Source: Micromonospora musae (GTDB lineage: Bacteria; Actinomycetota; Actinomycetes; Mycobacteriales; Micromonosporaceae). Taken from it: DNA of 64,000 nucleotides. Below the pieces are notes generated by a model, which worked only from the letters and a program-made list of their open reading frames with translations, made no database searches and was not told the DNA's origin. A program made the translations under genes and the position numbers. This document shows positions 1 through 9,375 of the stretch, piece by piece; within the stretch, counting starts at the first letter, position 1; every line of letters begins with the position of its first letter. The stretch covers positions 434,001 to 498,000 of the forward strand of contig NZ_RAZT01000003.1 of the NCBI RefSeq assembly GCF_003626635.1, read 5' to 3'.

Positions 1-324
1 GTCGGCACCCGGCCCGCGCCCGGTCTCCTGATCGAGTTCGTCGAGGCCGCCACCTACGCCGAGGTCGTCCGGCTGGTCGACGACTACGAGATCGACCTCC
101 TGCTGCTCGACGGCGAGGCGACGCCCGGCGGTGGCATCGGAATCGCCCGCCAGATCAAGGACGACCGGGCCGACGCGCCGCCGACCTGCGTGGTGATCGC
201 CCGCACGGCGGACCGATGGCTCGCCGCCTACGCCGAGGTCGACGCCACTCTGGTGCACCCGCTCGACCCGGTGACCACCGGCAACACGGTGGCCGAGCTG
301 CTGCGGACGCACGCACCCGCCTGA
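1..324 (+). CDS. Receiver-like (degenerate response regulator) protein, 5' end missing
   Basis: The gene runs in from the left edge; 107 codons remain before the TGA. The visible part has a receiver-type alternating pattern: an acidic helix (VVRLVDDYE), then a hydrophobic strand ending in Asp (IDLLLLDGE, visible residue ~40) where the phospho-acceptor Asp sits, and later VVIART, matching the conserved Thr/Ser strand. The last strand reads ATLVHPLDP, so the usual Lys-Pro of receiver domains appears as His-Pro; phosphotransfer switching may be altered. No DNA-binding domain follows, so it is either a stand-alone receiver or the C-terminal domain of a longer protein. It lies just upstream of trpD on the same strand. 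The fold is inferred from pattern only. Confidence 0.6.
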   Translation, partial: VGTRPAPGLLIEFVEAATYAEVVRLVDDYEIDLLLLDGEATPGGGIGIARQIKDDRADAPPTCVVIARTADRWLAAYAEVDATLVHPLDPVTTGNTVAELLRTHAPA

Positions 325-408
325 CGTCCCCGCTCCGGCACCGACCACGGCGCCGGACCGACCGGCGCCGGTTCACCCACCCGCATCCGCATGCTCGGGA
401 GGCCCGCG

Positions 409-1455
409 ATGGGCGATCGGACCTGGCCGCACCTGCTCAACGCGCTGCTGCGCGGCGAAGAGCTCTCCACCGCCGACACGGCCTGGGCGATGGGCGAGAT
501 CATGAGCGGCGCCGCCACCGCCGCGCAGGTCGCCGGGTTCGCGGTCGGGCTGCGCGCCAAGGGTGAGACGTCGGCCGAGCTGGCCGGGTTGGTCGAGGCG
601 ATGCTCACCCGGGCGGTCCCGGTGCAGCTCAGCGACGAGCAGCGGGCCACCGCCCTGGACGTGGTCGGCACCGGGGGCGATCTCGCTCACACGGTCAACA
701 TCTCCACCATGGCCGCGCTCGTGGTGGCCGGCGCCGGCGTACGGGTGGTCAAGCACGGCAACCGCGCCGCCTCCTCGCTCTGCGGCACCGCGGATCTGCT
801 CGAGTTCCTGGGCGTACCGCTGGATCTCGGCCCGGAGGCCGTGGCCCGGTGCGTGGCGGAGGCCGGCATCGCGTTCTGCTTCGCGGCCCGCTTCCACCCG
901 GGTATGCGGCACACCGGCCCGGTCAGGCGCGAACTGGGCGTGCCCACCGTGTTCAACTTCCTCGGCCCGCTGAGCAACCCGGCACGCCCCCGCGCCGGCG
1001 CGGTCGGCTGCTTCGACTCCCGGATGGCGCCGGTGATGGCCGGCGTCTTCGCCGCCCGGGGCGACTCGGTGCTGGTGATGCGGGGCGAGGACGGGCTGGA
1101 CGAGTTCAGCACCGCCGCGCCGACCCGGGTCTGGGTGGCCCAGGGCGGCACCGTACGCGAGACGCTGCTGGACGCCGTCGACCTCGGGGTACCCCGGTCC
1201 ACCCTCGCCGACCTGCGCGGCGGTGACGCGCCCTACAACGCCGCCGTGGCGCTTCGTCTGCTGGCCGGCGAGCCCGGGCCGGTACGCGACGCCGTCCTGG
1301 TCAACGCGGCGGCGGCGCTGGCCACCCAGGGCCCGCTGGACGGCGATCTCGTCGAGGCGCTGCGGGGCGGGCTGGCCCGCGCCGCCGAGTCGATCGACTC
1401 CGGCGCCGCGGCGGCCACCCTGGAGCGTTGGGTCGAGGTCGCCAAGGGGCTCTGA
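409..1455 (+). CDS. trpD: Anthranilate phosphoribosyltransferase TrpD
   Basis: Transfers the phosphoribosyl group of PRPP to anthranilate in the second step of tryptophan synthesis, in the cytoplasm. The 348-residue product has the family pattern: an N-terminal helical region, the PRPP-binding glycine loop GTGGD at residues 87-91 followed by THTVNIST-like AHTVNISTM, the KHGNRA segment, and the [21 protein letters not shown] active-site region. I chose ATG 409 over the in-frame ATG 391 because GGGAGG at 397-402 lies six bases before 409. Other trp genes are absent nearby, so it is a solitary trpD. It matches Rv2192c of the mycobacterial block from memory. Confidence 0.95.
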   Translation: MGDRTWPHLLNALLRGEELSTADTAWAMGEIMSGAATAAQVAGFAVGLRAKGETSAELAGLVEAMLTRAVPVQLSDEQRATALDVVGTGGDLAHTVNISTMAALVVAGAGVRVVKHGNRAASSLCGTADLLEFLGVPLDLGPEAVARCVAEAGIAFCFAARFHPGMRHTGPVRRELGVPTVFNFLGPLSNPARPRAGAVGCFDSRMAPVMAGVFAARGDSVLVMRGEDGLDEFSTAAPTRVWVAQGGTVRETLLDAVDLGVPRSTLADLRGGDAPYNAAVALRLLAGEPGPVRDAVLVNAAAALATQGPLDGDLVEALRGGLARAAESIDSGAAAATLERWVEVAKGL

Positions 1456-1460
1456 GGCCT

Positions 1461-1520
1461 CGCCGCGGCCGAGGTCGCGGTGGTCACGGCCGCCGCGGCC
1501 GAGGTCGCGGTGGTCGCCGC
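1461..1520. repeat. Two tandem copies of a 30-bp GC-rich unit
   Basis: Unit 1 is 1461-1490 and unit 2 is 1491-1520. The first 25 bases of the units are identical (core GCCGAGGTCGCGGTGGTC); only the tail differs. They begin five bases after the trpD stop. No function is evident. Read through in one frame they give a short Ala/Val-rich peptide, but there is no convincing gene. Confidence 0.8.
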
Positions 1521-1529
1521 CTGGATCGT

Positions 1530-1610
1530 CTTGATCGACTCGACTTCGCTGAAGTCGGGGTGTCCCAGCGACCGCGATGGCCCGACTTCCTTGAAGTCGA
1601 GTCGATCGAG
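1530..1610. repeat. Nested inverted repeat, family A copy 1
   Basis: The left arm starts CTTGATCGACTCGACTTC and continues to GAAGTCGGGGTGTCC; the right arm starts CCCGACTTCCTTGAAGTCG and ends AGTCGATCGAG. The arms pair over about 30 bases with few mismatches, and each arm contains its own smaller palindrome (CGACTTC..TGAAGTCG). A clearly related copy lies at 40695-40775. With the 30-bp tandem repeat, this accounts for most of the 303-bp gap between trpD and the next gene. The remainder (about 1611-1744) shows nothing I can name except the ribosome binding site at its end. Confidence 0.85.
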
Positions 1611-1758
1611 CGCACGCGGGCGCGACCGTTCATGTCGGAGCGGCGTGCCAAACTACAACGGAGTGATTCGACCTCCGTCGGGCCGACGCCCACGACCGGC
1701 CCCGCTCCCCCGAGCGGCACGGCGTCACTCCGGCGGCCCACAGCGAGAGGAGACGCCC

Positions 1759-1965
1759 GTGTCGGAGCGAGAGCTCTACTGCGACAGCTGCCAGGGCGTT
1801 CAGCAGTTCGAGACGCCACCCTGCGTCGACGGGCACGGCGCCGACTGCCCCGAACTCGTCTGCACCCGCTGCGGCGGCGCCGTGTTGATCGCCACGTTCA
1901 CCTTCCGCGCGCCTCGCCTCGGCCAAGCCCGCGGGCAGTCCCCCGCCCGACGCCGGGCCGCCTGA
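1759..1965 (+). CDS. Small zinc-ribbon-like protein
   Basis: A 68-residue protein starting at GTG 1759, preceded by AGAGGAGA at 1745-1752. It has two CxxC knuckles, YCDSCQG near residue 7 and VCTRCGG near residue 35, with further Cys residues (PPCVD and ADCPE) between them, so it probably binds one zinc. The C-terminal third is basic (ending QSPARRRAA). I do not recognise a named family. It stands between trpD and the convergent ctaF-ctaC operon. Codon use matches its neighbours and the Shine-Dalgarno is good, so I regard it as real. Possible roles are nucleic-acid or protein binding, but this is inference. Confidence 0.75.
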   Translation: MSERELYCDSCQGVQQFETPPCVDGHGADCPELVCTRCGGAVLIATFTFRAPRLGQARGQSPARRRAA

Positions 1966-2018
1966 CGGCACCCGCGCCACGGCCCCGCACTCACCACGCC
2001 GCACCGGCCCCGGACACC

Positions 2019-2050
2019 CGAAAGCCCGCCTCCGAGGAGGCGGGCTTTCG
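2019..2050. terminator. Bidirectional terminator hairpin
   Basis: A perfect 14-bp stem (arms 2019-2032 and 2037-2050, CGAAAGCCCGCCTC and its complement) with a 4-nt loop. It lies between the zinc-ribbon gene (+) and ctaF (-), which converge here, so it can end both transcripts. Confidence 0.9.
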
Positions 2051-2073
2051 TGGTTGGTCCGGTTGCGGCGGGC

Positions 2074-2502
2074 TCAGTGCTCCGCGGTGCGCCGGGTGCC
2101 CGAGTAGTACTCGAAGAGCAGCCCGCACACGGCGAAGATGACCGCCACCAGGCCGGCGCCGACCAGCCAGAACTGCCAGAAGACCAGGCCGAGGCCGGCG
2201 ACGGCGGCGGCGAGCGCCAGCCCGAACGGCCAGTAGCTGCCGGGGCTGAAGAAGCCGACCTCGCCCGCGCCGTCGGCGATCTCCGCGTCCGGACGGTCCT
2301 CCGGACGCAGGTCGATCCGGCGGGAGACGAACCAGAAGAAGCCGCCGCACATCGAGCAGAGGAAGAACGACAGTGCCAGCGCGGTGGTGCCGACCCACTC
2401 GACCCGGCCGTCCGCCTCACCGGCGGTCCAGGCGCCGTAGAGGATCGTCGCGCCGAAGAGGAAGCCGGCGATGATCAGGAAGATACGCCACTCGGTCTTC
2501 AT
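2074..2502 (-). CDS. ctaF: Cytochrome c oxidase subunit 4 (actinobacterial CtaF)
   Basis: Actinobacteria-specific small subunit of the aa3 cytochrome c oxidase, which in these bacteria works in a supercomplex with the bcc complex. The 142-residue product begins MKTEWRIFLIIAGF and has four predicted membrane segments: two near residues 6-25 and 38-58, then two near 95-113 and 115-135. The hydrophilic loop contains RPEDRPDAEI and GFFSPGSYWPF, the latter typical of the family. Start ATG 2502 lies 10 bp after the stop of ctaC, so the two genes form an operon. It corresponds to Rv2199c. Confidence 0.93.
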   Translation of the reverse strand: MKTEWRIFLIIAGFLFGATILYGAWTAGEADGRVEWVGTTALALSFFLCSMCGGFFWFVSRRIDLRPEDRPDAEIADGAGEVGFFSPGSYWPFGLALAAAVAGLGLVFWQFWLVGAGLVAVIFAVCGLLFEYYSGTRRTAEH

Positions 2503-2512
2503 GCCCGCTCCC

Positions 2513-3478
2513 TCAGCGTCCCGCGCCGGCCGGGGCCGGGTCCGGGTTGAAGTTGTGCTCCGTACGCCGCGTCTCGAACGGCGCCGTGGTCTGCGCGTAC
2601 GGGTCCTCGCCGATCGCGGTCAGGGCCTCCTGGGTGGTCTTGCCGTCCCGCTTGGCCGCGAGGAACTGGTCGTACTCCTCCGGCGAGACGACCCGCAGCT
2701 CGAAGTTCATGAACGCGTGGTAGGTGCCGCAGAGCTCCGCGCAGCGTCCGACGTAGGCGCCCTCACTGTCCAGGCTGGAGACCTCGAACACGTTGCGGAT
2801 CTTGCCGGGCATCACGTCGCGCTTGAACAGCAGCTCCGGCACCCAGAACGAGTGGATGACGTCCCGGCTGGTCTCCTCGAAACGGATGGACCGACCGGTC
2901 GGCAGCACGAGGATCGGAATGACCTCGCTGGTGCCGAGCGTCGAGGCGACCGTGTTGGCGTCCACGCCCTGGCCGTCGCGGTAGTTGAACTGCCAGTTCC
3001 ACTTGAACGCCACCACCTCGACGGTGACGTCCGGGTTCTTGCTCAGCTTGTTCACGTCGGTCTGCACGATCGCCGTGTAGTAGAAGAGCACGGACACCAC
3101 GAGGATCGGCGCGATGGTGTAGAGGAACTCCATCGGCATGTTGTAGCGGGTCTGCACCGGCAGGTCGTTGCCCCGCTTCCGGTAGCGGATCACGCACCAG
3201 AAGATGAGGAACCACACGAAGACGCCGACTGCGAGCGCCGCGATGCAGGATGCGATCCAGAGGTCGTACATCCGGTGCGACTGCGGCGTGATACCGCCCT
3301 GCGGCCAACCGAAGCCGTGGAACGTCTTGCCGACGTCACAGCCCGTGAGCAGGAACAGCAGCGCCGCGCCGCCGAGACCGAGCCCGGCGAGCCGACCAGC
3401 ACCACGCCGCCGGCGCCCGCCGGCTCCCGCGTTGTGCCGTACGGCCGACGGCCGTACCTCCGAACTCCTTGCGACCAC
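2513..3478 (-). CDS. ctaC: Cytochrome c oxidase subunit II (CtaC)
   Basis: Membrane-anchored CuA-carrying subunit that accepts electrons from cytochrome c and passes them to subunit I. The 321-residue precursor has a basic N-terminus and a hydrophobic segment ending in the lipobox LTGC (Cys at residue 47), so it is probably a lipoprotein, then two membrane helices (about residues 72-94 and 115-137) and a C-terminal cupredoxin domain. The CuA site is clear: VIHSFWVPEL supplies the first His, and GRCAELCGTYHAFM supplies two Cys, Glu, His and Met. GTG start at 3478 with GGGAGG 11-16 bases upstream. The other oxidase subunits (ctaD, ctaE) are not in the window. Confidence 0.95.
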   Translation of the reverse strand: MVARSSEVRPSAVRHNAGAGGRRRRGAGRLAGLGLGGAALLFLLTGCDVGKTFHGFGWPQGGITPQSHRMYDLWIASCIAALAVGVFVWFLIFWCVIRYRKRGNDLPVQTRYNMPMEFLYTIAPILVVSVLFYYTAIVQTDVNKLSKNPDVTVEVVAFKWNWQFNYRDGQGVDANTVASTLGTSEVIPILVLPTGRSIRFEETSRDVIHSFWVPELLFKRDVMPGKIRNVFEVSSLDSEGAYVGRCAELCGTYHAFMNFELRVVSPEEYDQFLAAKRDGKTTQEALTAIGEDPYAQTTAPFETRRTEHNFNPDPAPAGAGR

Positions 3479-3676
3479 CTGGTCCTGCCTCCCTAGCGCG
3501 CCGCGGTGTCTGTCCTTGTCCTGTCGATCTCCGGCTCCCGGAGCGACAGCACCTGCGGCAAAGGCGTCACCGACGGTCGCAGATTACTCGACCATGACCG
3601 GCTGGACCGTGTTGGGGTCACTCTCCGACCCCCAACGGGGGATCTTGGCTCGATCGGCGAGATAGCGTAATGAGTC

Positions 3677-4828
3677 GTGAGCGCCTCCCCGGTATACCTG
3701 GACGCCGCCACGGCGACGCCGCTGCACCCGGTGGCGCGGCAGGCGCTGTCCGCCGCCCTCGAGGACGGCTGGGCCGACCCGGGCAAGCTCTACACGCAGG
3801 CCCGTCGGGCCCGCCAGCTGCTCGACGCGGCCCGGGGCGCGGCCGCCGAGACCCTGGGCGTACGCCCCGACGAGCTCTCCTTCACCGCCAGCGGCACGGC
3901 CGCCGCGCACGCCGCCGTGCTCGGCGGACTGGCCGGTCGACAGCGGACCGGCCGCAGGCTGGTGCACTCCGCCATCGAGCACTCGGCGGTGCTGCACGCG
4001 GCCGAGCGGCACGTGTCCGGCGGCGGCGACGCCGTCGCCGTGCCGGTGGACCGGCTCGGGCGGCTCGATCTCGACGCCTGGTCGGCCGAGGTGCGCGAGC
4101 CGGGCGTGGCGCTGGCCGCGCTGATCGCGGCCAGCCACGAGGTGGGCACCCTCCAGCCGGTGGCCGGGGCGGCCGCCACGTGCGCCGAGGCCGGGGTGCC
4201 GCTCTACGTCGACGCGGCCCAGGCGGTCGGGCGGATGCCGGTGCCGGCGGGCTGGTCGGTGCTGACCGCGAGCGCGCACAAGTGGGGCGGCCCGGCCGGC
4301 GTCGGCCTGCTGGTGGTGCGCAAGGGCGTCCGCTGGGAGTCGCCCTACCCGGCCGACGAGCGCGAGTCGGGTCGTACGCCGGGGGCGTTGAACCTGCCCG
4401 CGGTGGTGGCCGCGGCGGCCAGCCTGCGCGCGGTGGCGGCGGAGGCCGAGGCGGAGGCGGCCCGGCTGACGCCGCTGGTCGACCGGATCCGGGCCCGGGT
4501 GGCGACGGAGGTGCCGGACGTCGAGGTCGTCGGCGACCCGGAGCGCCGGCTGCCGCACCTGGTCACCTTCTCCTGCCTCTACGTCGACGGCGAGGCGTTG
4601 CTGCACGCGCTGGACCGGCGGGGCTTCGCGGTCTCCTCCGGCTCGTCGTGCACCTCCTCGACGCTGCGGCCGTCACACGTGCTGGAGGCGATGGGGGTGC
4701 TCTCGCACGGCAACGTCCGCGTGTCGCTGCACCGGGAGACCTCGGCGGAGGATGTCGAGCGCTTCCTCGCCGAGCTGCCCGGGATCGTCGCCGCCCTGCG
4801 GGCCGAGGCGGGGGTGGTGGGGCTGTGA
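3677..4828 (+). CDS. Cysteine desulfurase (NifS/IscS-like, class V aminotransferase)
   Basis: PLP enzyme that removes sulfur from cysteine as an enzyme-bound persulfide. The 383-residue protein opens with the family start VYLDAATATPLHP, carries the PLP lysine in SASAHKWGGP (Lys202) and the persulfide Cys in SSGSSCTS (Cys325), followed by SHVLEAMGV and GNVRVSLHRET typical of the C-terminal domain. GTG start at 3677. The stop overlaps the start of a TusA-like gene by 4 bp, so sulfur probably passes directly to that carrier. It is divergent from ctaC. Alternative roles are Fe-S assembly or tRNA/cofactor thiolation; the TusA partner favours sulfur relay. Confidence 0.9.
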   Translation: MSASPVYLDAATATPLHPVARQALSAALEDGWADPGKLYTQARRARQLLDAARGAAAETLGVRPDELSFTASGTAAAHAAVLGGLAGRQRTGRRLVHSAIEHSAVLHAAERHVSGGGDAVAVPVDRLGRLDLDAWSAEVREPGVALAALIAASHEVGTLQPVAGAAATCAEAGVPLYVDAAQAVGRMPVPAGWSVLTASAHKWGGPAGVGLLVVRKGVRWESPYPADERESGRTPGALNLPAVVAAAASLRAVAAEAEAEAARLTPLVDRIRARVATEVPDVEVVGDPERRLPHLVTFSCLYVDGEALLHALDRRGFAVSSGSSCTSSTLRPSHVLEAMGVLSHGNVRVSLHRETSAEDVERFLAELPGIVAALRAEAGVVGL

Positions 4829-5058
4829 CGATGCCGGACGAGGTGCTCGACTGCCGGGGCCAGCGCTGCCCGTTGCCGGTGATCGCGGTGGCCCGCCGCC
4901 TGCCGGAGCTGCCGGTGGGCACGGTCGTACGCGTGCTCGCCGACGACCCGGCGGCGGCGGTGGACCTCCCCGCCTGGTGCCGGATGCGGGGACAGGAGTT
5001 CGTCGCCCGGGTCACCGGACCCGACGGGCCCGCCTACGACGTCCGCCGCGTGCACTGA
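4825..5058 (+). CDS. TusA/SirA-family sulfur carrier protein
   Basis: A 77-residue member of the TusA family. The N-terminus reads VTMPDEVLDCRGQRCPLP, with the family CPxP motif whose Cys (residue 15) takes persulfide sulfur; an extra Cys lies at residue 10. The GTG start forms a GTGA overlap with the desulfurase stop; ATG 4831 is an alternative start two codons later. Coupling to the desulfurase suggests a two-protein sulfur relay, with the final acceptor (tRNA thiolation, molybdopterin or another cofactor) unknown. It converges with the kinase gene only 36 bp away, and I see no hairpin in that gap. Confidence 0.88.
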   Translation: MTMPDEVLDCRGQRCPLPVIAVARRLPELPVGTVVRVLADDPAAAVDLPAWCRMRGQEFVARVTGPDGPAYDVRRVH

Positions 5059-5094
5059 TCACACCCGCGCCGGCCGTCCCGCCCGAATAGCGGC

Positions 5095-6228
<1,134 letters not shown>

Positions 6229-6597
6229 TCAGCTGAAGGAGTCACCGCAGGCGCAGGAGCTGCCCGCGTTGGGGTTGTCGATGGTGAAGCCCTGGGCGTC
6301 GATCCGGTCGGCGAAGTCGATGGTGGCGCCGGCCAGGTAGGGGGCGCTCATCCGGTCCACGACGACCTCGACGCCGTCGTAGCCGCTGACGACGTCACCG
6401 TCGAGGGAGCGCTCGTCGAAGAAGAGCTGGTACCGCAGGCCGGAGCAGCCGCCCGGCTGCACCGCGACCCGGAGCCGCAGGTCGTCACGGCCCTCCTGCT
6501 CGATCAGGGCCTTGACCTTCTGCGCCGCGACGTCGGTGAGGACGACGGTGGTGGCGGCCTGGGCCTCGGTCGACTCGGTCTGCGCTGGCGTGGTCAC
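6229..6597 (-). CDS. erpA: A-type iron-sulfur carrier protein (ErpA/HesB)
   Basis: Small carrier that delivers Fe-S clusters to target apoproteins. The 122-residue protein has a low-complexity Thr/Ala N-terminus, then the HesB domain with the three conserved cysteines: GGCSGL (Cys51) and SCACG near the C-terminus (Cys115, Cys117). Start GTG 6597 follows CAGGGAG 9 bases upstream. Its own promoter is suggested by TACAAT at 6691-6686. LipA and NadA in this window are Fe-S enzymes that could be its clients (inference). It corresponds to Rv2204c in the mycobacterial block. Confidence 0.93.
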   Translation of the reverse strand: MTTPAQTESTEAQAATTVVLTDVAAQKVKALIEQEGRDDLRLRVAVQPGGCSGLRYQLFFDERSLDGDVVSGYDGVEVVVDRMSAPYLAGATIDFADRIDAQGFTIDNPNAGSSCACGDSFS

Positions 6598-6685
6598 GTG
6601 GAATTCTCCCTGCGCGCTCGTGGTGTGTTCGTCCCCGACCAACGTCACCCGTCCGTCGGCGATTCCCACTGTGGTCCAATTTTTG

Positions 6686-6714
6686 ATTGTAGGCCGGTCC
6701 GGGCCGCACTGACC
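6686..6714 (-). promoter_or_regulatory. Putative erpA promoter
   Basis: On the minus strand a TACAAT -10 box (6691-6686) stands 17 bases after GGTCAG (6714-6709), a weak -35. The A-rich stretch directly downstream holds the dyad CAATCAAAAATTG, unusual in this GC-rich sequence. It lies in the 155-bp gap between glycerate kinase and erpA. Confidence 0.45.
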
Positions 6715-6752
6715 CCTGGACGTGAGCTCGGGATTGCCCCGGGCGGCGCGGG

Positions 6753-7898
6753 TCACACCTGCCGGGGGCGGCTCCACTGCCCGGCCAGCCGGGCGCCGAG
6801 CTCGCGCAGCCCGTCGGCGGGCCGGCCGAGCGCCTCCGCCAGGCCCCGCTCGTCGCCCCCGAAGTGCTCCACCAGGCTGTACGCGTCGGTGACCCCCGCG
6901 GCGGCCGCCTCCCGCCGGCCGGTGCTCACCTGACCGGCCAGGACCAGGCAGGGAAGCCCCCGGTCCCGAGCCGCCCCGGCCACCCCGGCGACCACCTTTC
7001 CGCGCAGCGACTGATGGTCGAAGGAGCCCTCGCCGGTGATCACCAGGTCGACCTCGTCCAGCGCCTCGTCGAGGCCGATGGCCCGGGTGACCAGGCCGAT
7101 GCCCGACTCGCAGCGCCCACCGAGGGCGAGGACCGCCGCGCCGATCCCGCCGGCGGCCCCGGCTCCGGGCAGCGCGCCGAGGGACGCCGGACAACCGGGC
7201 AGATCCCGTTCCAGCACCGCCGCGAAGCGTTCCAGCGCGGCGTCCAGCAGGAGCACGTCCGCCCGGTCCGCACCCTTCTGCGGGCCGAAGACGTTGCTCG
7301 CGCCGTGCAGTCCGAGCAGCGGATTGTCGACGTCGGTGGCGGCCACCAGGTCGACGCCGCGCAGCCGGGGCGCCCCGTCGAGCCCGGCGACGGCGGCCAG
7401 CGCCGCGCCCCCGTACGGCAGGGCCAGGCCCGCCTCGTCGAGCGCGGTGACGCCCAGCGCGGCGAGCATTCCCGCCCCCGCGTCGTTGGTGCCCGAGCCG
7501 CCGAGCCCGATCACCACGCGCCGGGCGCCCCCCTCGACCGCCGCGGCGACCAGCAGGCCGAGGCCGAAGGAGCTGGTGATCTTCGGATCCCGCTCGGCGT
7601 CGGCGAGCAGGTGCAGACCGCACGCCTGAGCGCTCTCGACGTAGCCGGTGCCGTCGGCGGTGAGCAGGATCTCACCGGTGACGGGACGGCCGAGCGGATC
7701 GACCGTCGGCACCGTTCTCCGGTGGCCGTCCGACGCGTCGGCGAGCACGTCGACGAAGCCGGGCCCACCGTCGGCGAGCGGCCGGATCAGCAGATCGTCA
7801 CGGTCGGCGACCGTACGCCAACCCGCCGCGATCGCGGCGGCCACCGCCGGTGCGGTCAGGGTGCCGGCGAACTTGTCCGGGCAGAGCAGCACGCGCAT
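6753..7898 (-). CDS. glxK: Glycerate kinase (GarK/GlxK family)
   Basis: Phosphorylates glycerate (in this family usually to 2-phosphoglycerate), linking glyoxylate or serine breakdown to glycolysis. The 381-residue protein starts MRVLLCPDKFAGTLTA, the family signature, and shows GGSGTNDAGAGM in the middle and VDLVITGEGSFDHQSLRGK near the C-terminus, both characteristic. ATG 7898 was chosen because homology begins exactly there. Divergent from nadA with about 60 bp between the starts, so a shared promoter region is likely. Matches Rv2205c by position. Confidence 0.9.
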   Translation of the reverse strand: MRVLLCPDKFAGTLTAPAVAAAIAAGWRTVADRDDLLIRPLADGGPGFVDVLADASDGHRRTVPTVDPLGRPVTGEILLTADGTGYVESAQACGLHLLADAERDPKITSSFGLGLLVAAAVEGGARRVVIGLGGSGTNDAGAGMLAALGVTALDEAGLALPYGGAALAAVAGLDGAPRLRGVDLVAATDVDNPLLGLHGASNVFGPQKGADRADVLLLDAALERFAAVLERDLPGCPASLGALPGAGAAGGIGAAVLALGGRCESGIGLVTRAIGLDEALDEVDLVITGEGSFDHQSLRGKVVAGVAGAARDRGLPCLVLAGQVSTGRREAAAAGVTDAYSLVEHFGGDERGLAEALGRPADGLRELGARLAGQWSRPRQV

Positions 7899-7966
7899 GC
7901 CGAGCAGTGTGGCAGCACACACCGGTGGAAGCTGCACACCGTTCGCGCTGTGGGACCATGGGGGAC

Positions 7967-9166
7967 GTGACTTCCACCTGGGTAGAACCCTCCAACACGG
8001 CCACGGCCCTGCTGCTGCTCGGGCGGGGAAGCGACCCGGCGACGGAGCGCGGAGTGGAGTGTCCGGGCGATCTTCCGGCGCCCAGCGACCCCGACCTGGT
8101 GGCCCGGGCCGCGGCCGCGAAGGCCGCGCTGGGGAGCAGGGTGTTCGTGCTGGGGCACCACTACCAGCGCGACGAGGTGATCCAGTTCGCCGACGTGACC
8201 GGCGACTCGTTCAAGCTGGCCCGGGAGGCGGCGGCCCGGCCGGACGCGGAGTACATCGTCTTCTGCGGCGTGCACTTCATGGCCGAGAGCGCCGACATCC
8301 TCACCACCGACAGCCAGAAGGTGGTCCTGCCGGACCTGGCCGCCGGCTGCTCGATGGCGGACATGGCCGTCCTCGGGCAGGTCGAGGCCGCCTGGGACGT
8401 ACTGACCGAGCTGGGCGTCGCCGAAGAGACCGTCCCGGTGACCTACATGAACTCCTCCGCCGACATCAAGGGCTTCGTCGGCCGGCACGGCGGGGTGGTC
8501 TGCACCTCGTCGAACGCCAAGCGGGCGCTGGACTGGGCGTTCGAGCAGGGTTCGAAGGTGCTCTTCCTGCCCGACCAGCACCTGGGCCGCAACACGGCGG
8601 TGCTGGAGATGGGCTACTCGCTCGACGACTGCGTGCTCTTCGACCCGCACAAGCCGAACGGCGGGCTGACGCCGGAGCAGCTGCGGGACGCGAAGATGAT
8701 CCTCTGGCGGGGGCACTGCTCGGTGCACGGCCGCTTCACCCTGGAGAGCGTGAACGACGTCCGCGAGCGGGTGCCCGGGGTGAACGTGCTGGTCCACCCG
8801 GAGTGCCGGCACGAGGTGGTGACCGCGGCCGATCATGTCGGCTCGACCGAGTACATCATCAAGACCATCGAGGCGGCGCCGGCCGGCTCGGCGTGGGCGG
8901 TGGGCACCGAGCTCAACCTGGTCCGCCGGCTCGCCATCGCCCACCCGGACAAACAGATCATGTTCCTGGACCGGGCGGTCTGTTACTGCTCGACCATGAA
9001 CCGGATCGACCTCCCGCACCTGGTCTGGGCGCTGGAGGAGCTGGTGGCCGGTCGGGTGGTGAACCAGATCACCGTGGATCCGGACACCGCCCGGCACGCT
9101 CGTTCGGCCCTGGACCAGATGCTGGCACTTCCCGGCGTCGACGCCTCGGTGCCGACCGCCAACTGA
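7967..9166 (+). CDS. nadA: Quinolinate synthase NadA
   Basis: Condenses iminoaspartate with dihydroxyacetone phosphate to quinolinate in de novo NAD synthesis; a [4Fe-4S] enzyme. The 399-residue product has VFVLGHHYQRDEVIQFAD, FCGVHFMAESADIL, ILWRGHCSVHGRF, HPECRHEV and RAVCYCSTM; the Cys in FCGV, PECRH and the AVCYC segment supply the cluster ligands. Start is uncertain: GTG 7967 gives VTSTWVEPS, and ATG 7958 three codons earlier is also in frame; neither has a good ribosome binding site, so the message may be nearly leaderless. The partners nadB and nadC are not adjacent. Confidence 0.93.
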   Translation: MTSTWVEPSNTATALLLLGRGSDPATERGVECPGDLPAPSDPDLVARAAAAKAALGSRVFVLGHHYQRDEVIQFADVTGDSFKLAREAAARPDAEYIVFCGVHFMAESADILTTDSQKVVLPDLAAGCSMADMAVLGQVEAAWDVLTELGVAEETVPVTYMNSSADIKGFVGRHGGVVCTSSNAKRALDWAFEQGSKVLFLPDQHLGRNTAVLEMGYSLDDCVLFDPHKPNGGLTPEQLRDAKMILWRGHCSVHGRFTLESVNDVRERVPGVNVLVHPECRHEVVTAADHVGSTEYIIKTIEAAPAGSAWAVGTELNLVRRLAIAHPDKQIMFLDRAVCYCSTMNRIDLPHLVWALEELVAGRVVNQITVDPDTARHARSALDQMLALPGVDASVPTAN

Positions 9167-9375
9167 TCACGTTCCGTAGCGTCGTTGATACCCATTAGTG
9201 CGGGATCGCCGATTTAACACCCTCCGGGTGGTGTGACCGGTTCCATTCTCGCCGCCGAGGACTATGCTGCCGGAGCAACGACGCAGGCGGTCCGTTTCGA
9301 TACGACCGCATCCGGGGTAGCGGTAGGCATCGCGCCCCACATCAACACGGCAGCACCGATGCGCTGGAGGTTGCG

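Noticed and set aside
9200..9245. Hairpin ACACC...GGTGT between nadA and murA as a terminator
   Set aside because: The stem is only about five base pairs before mismatches, too weak to call.
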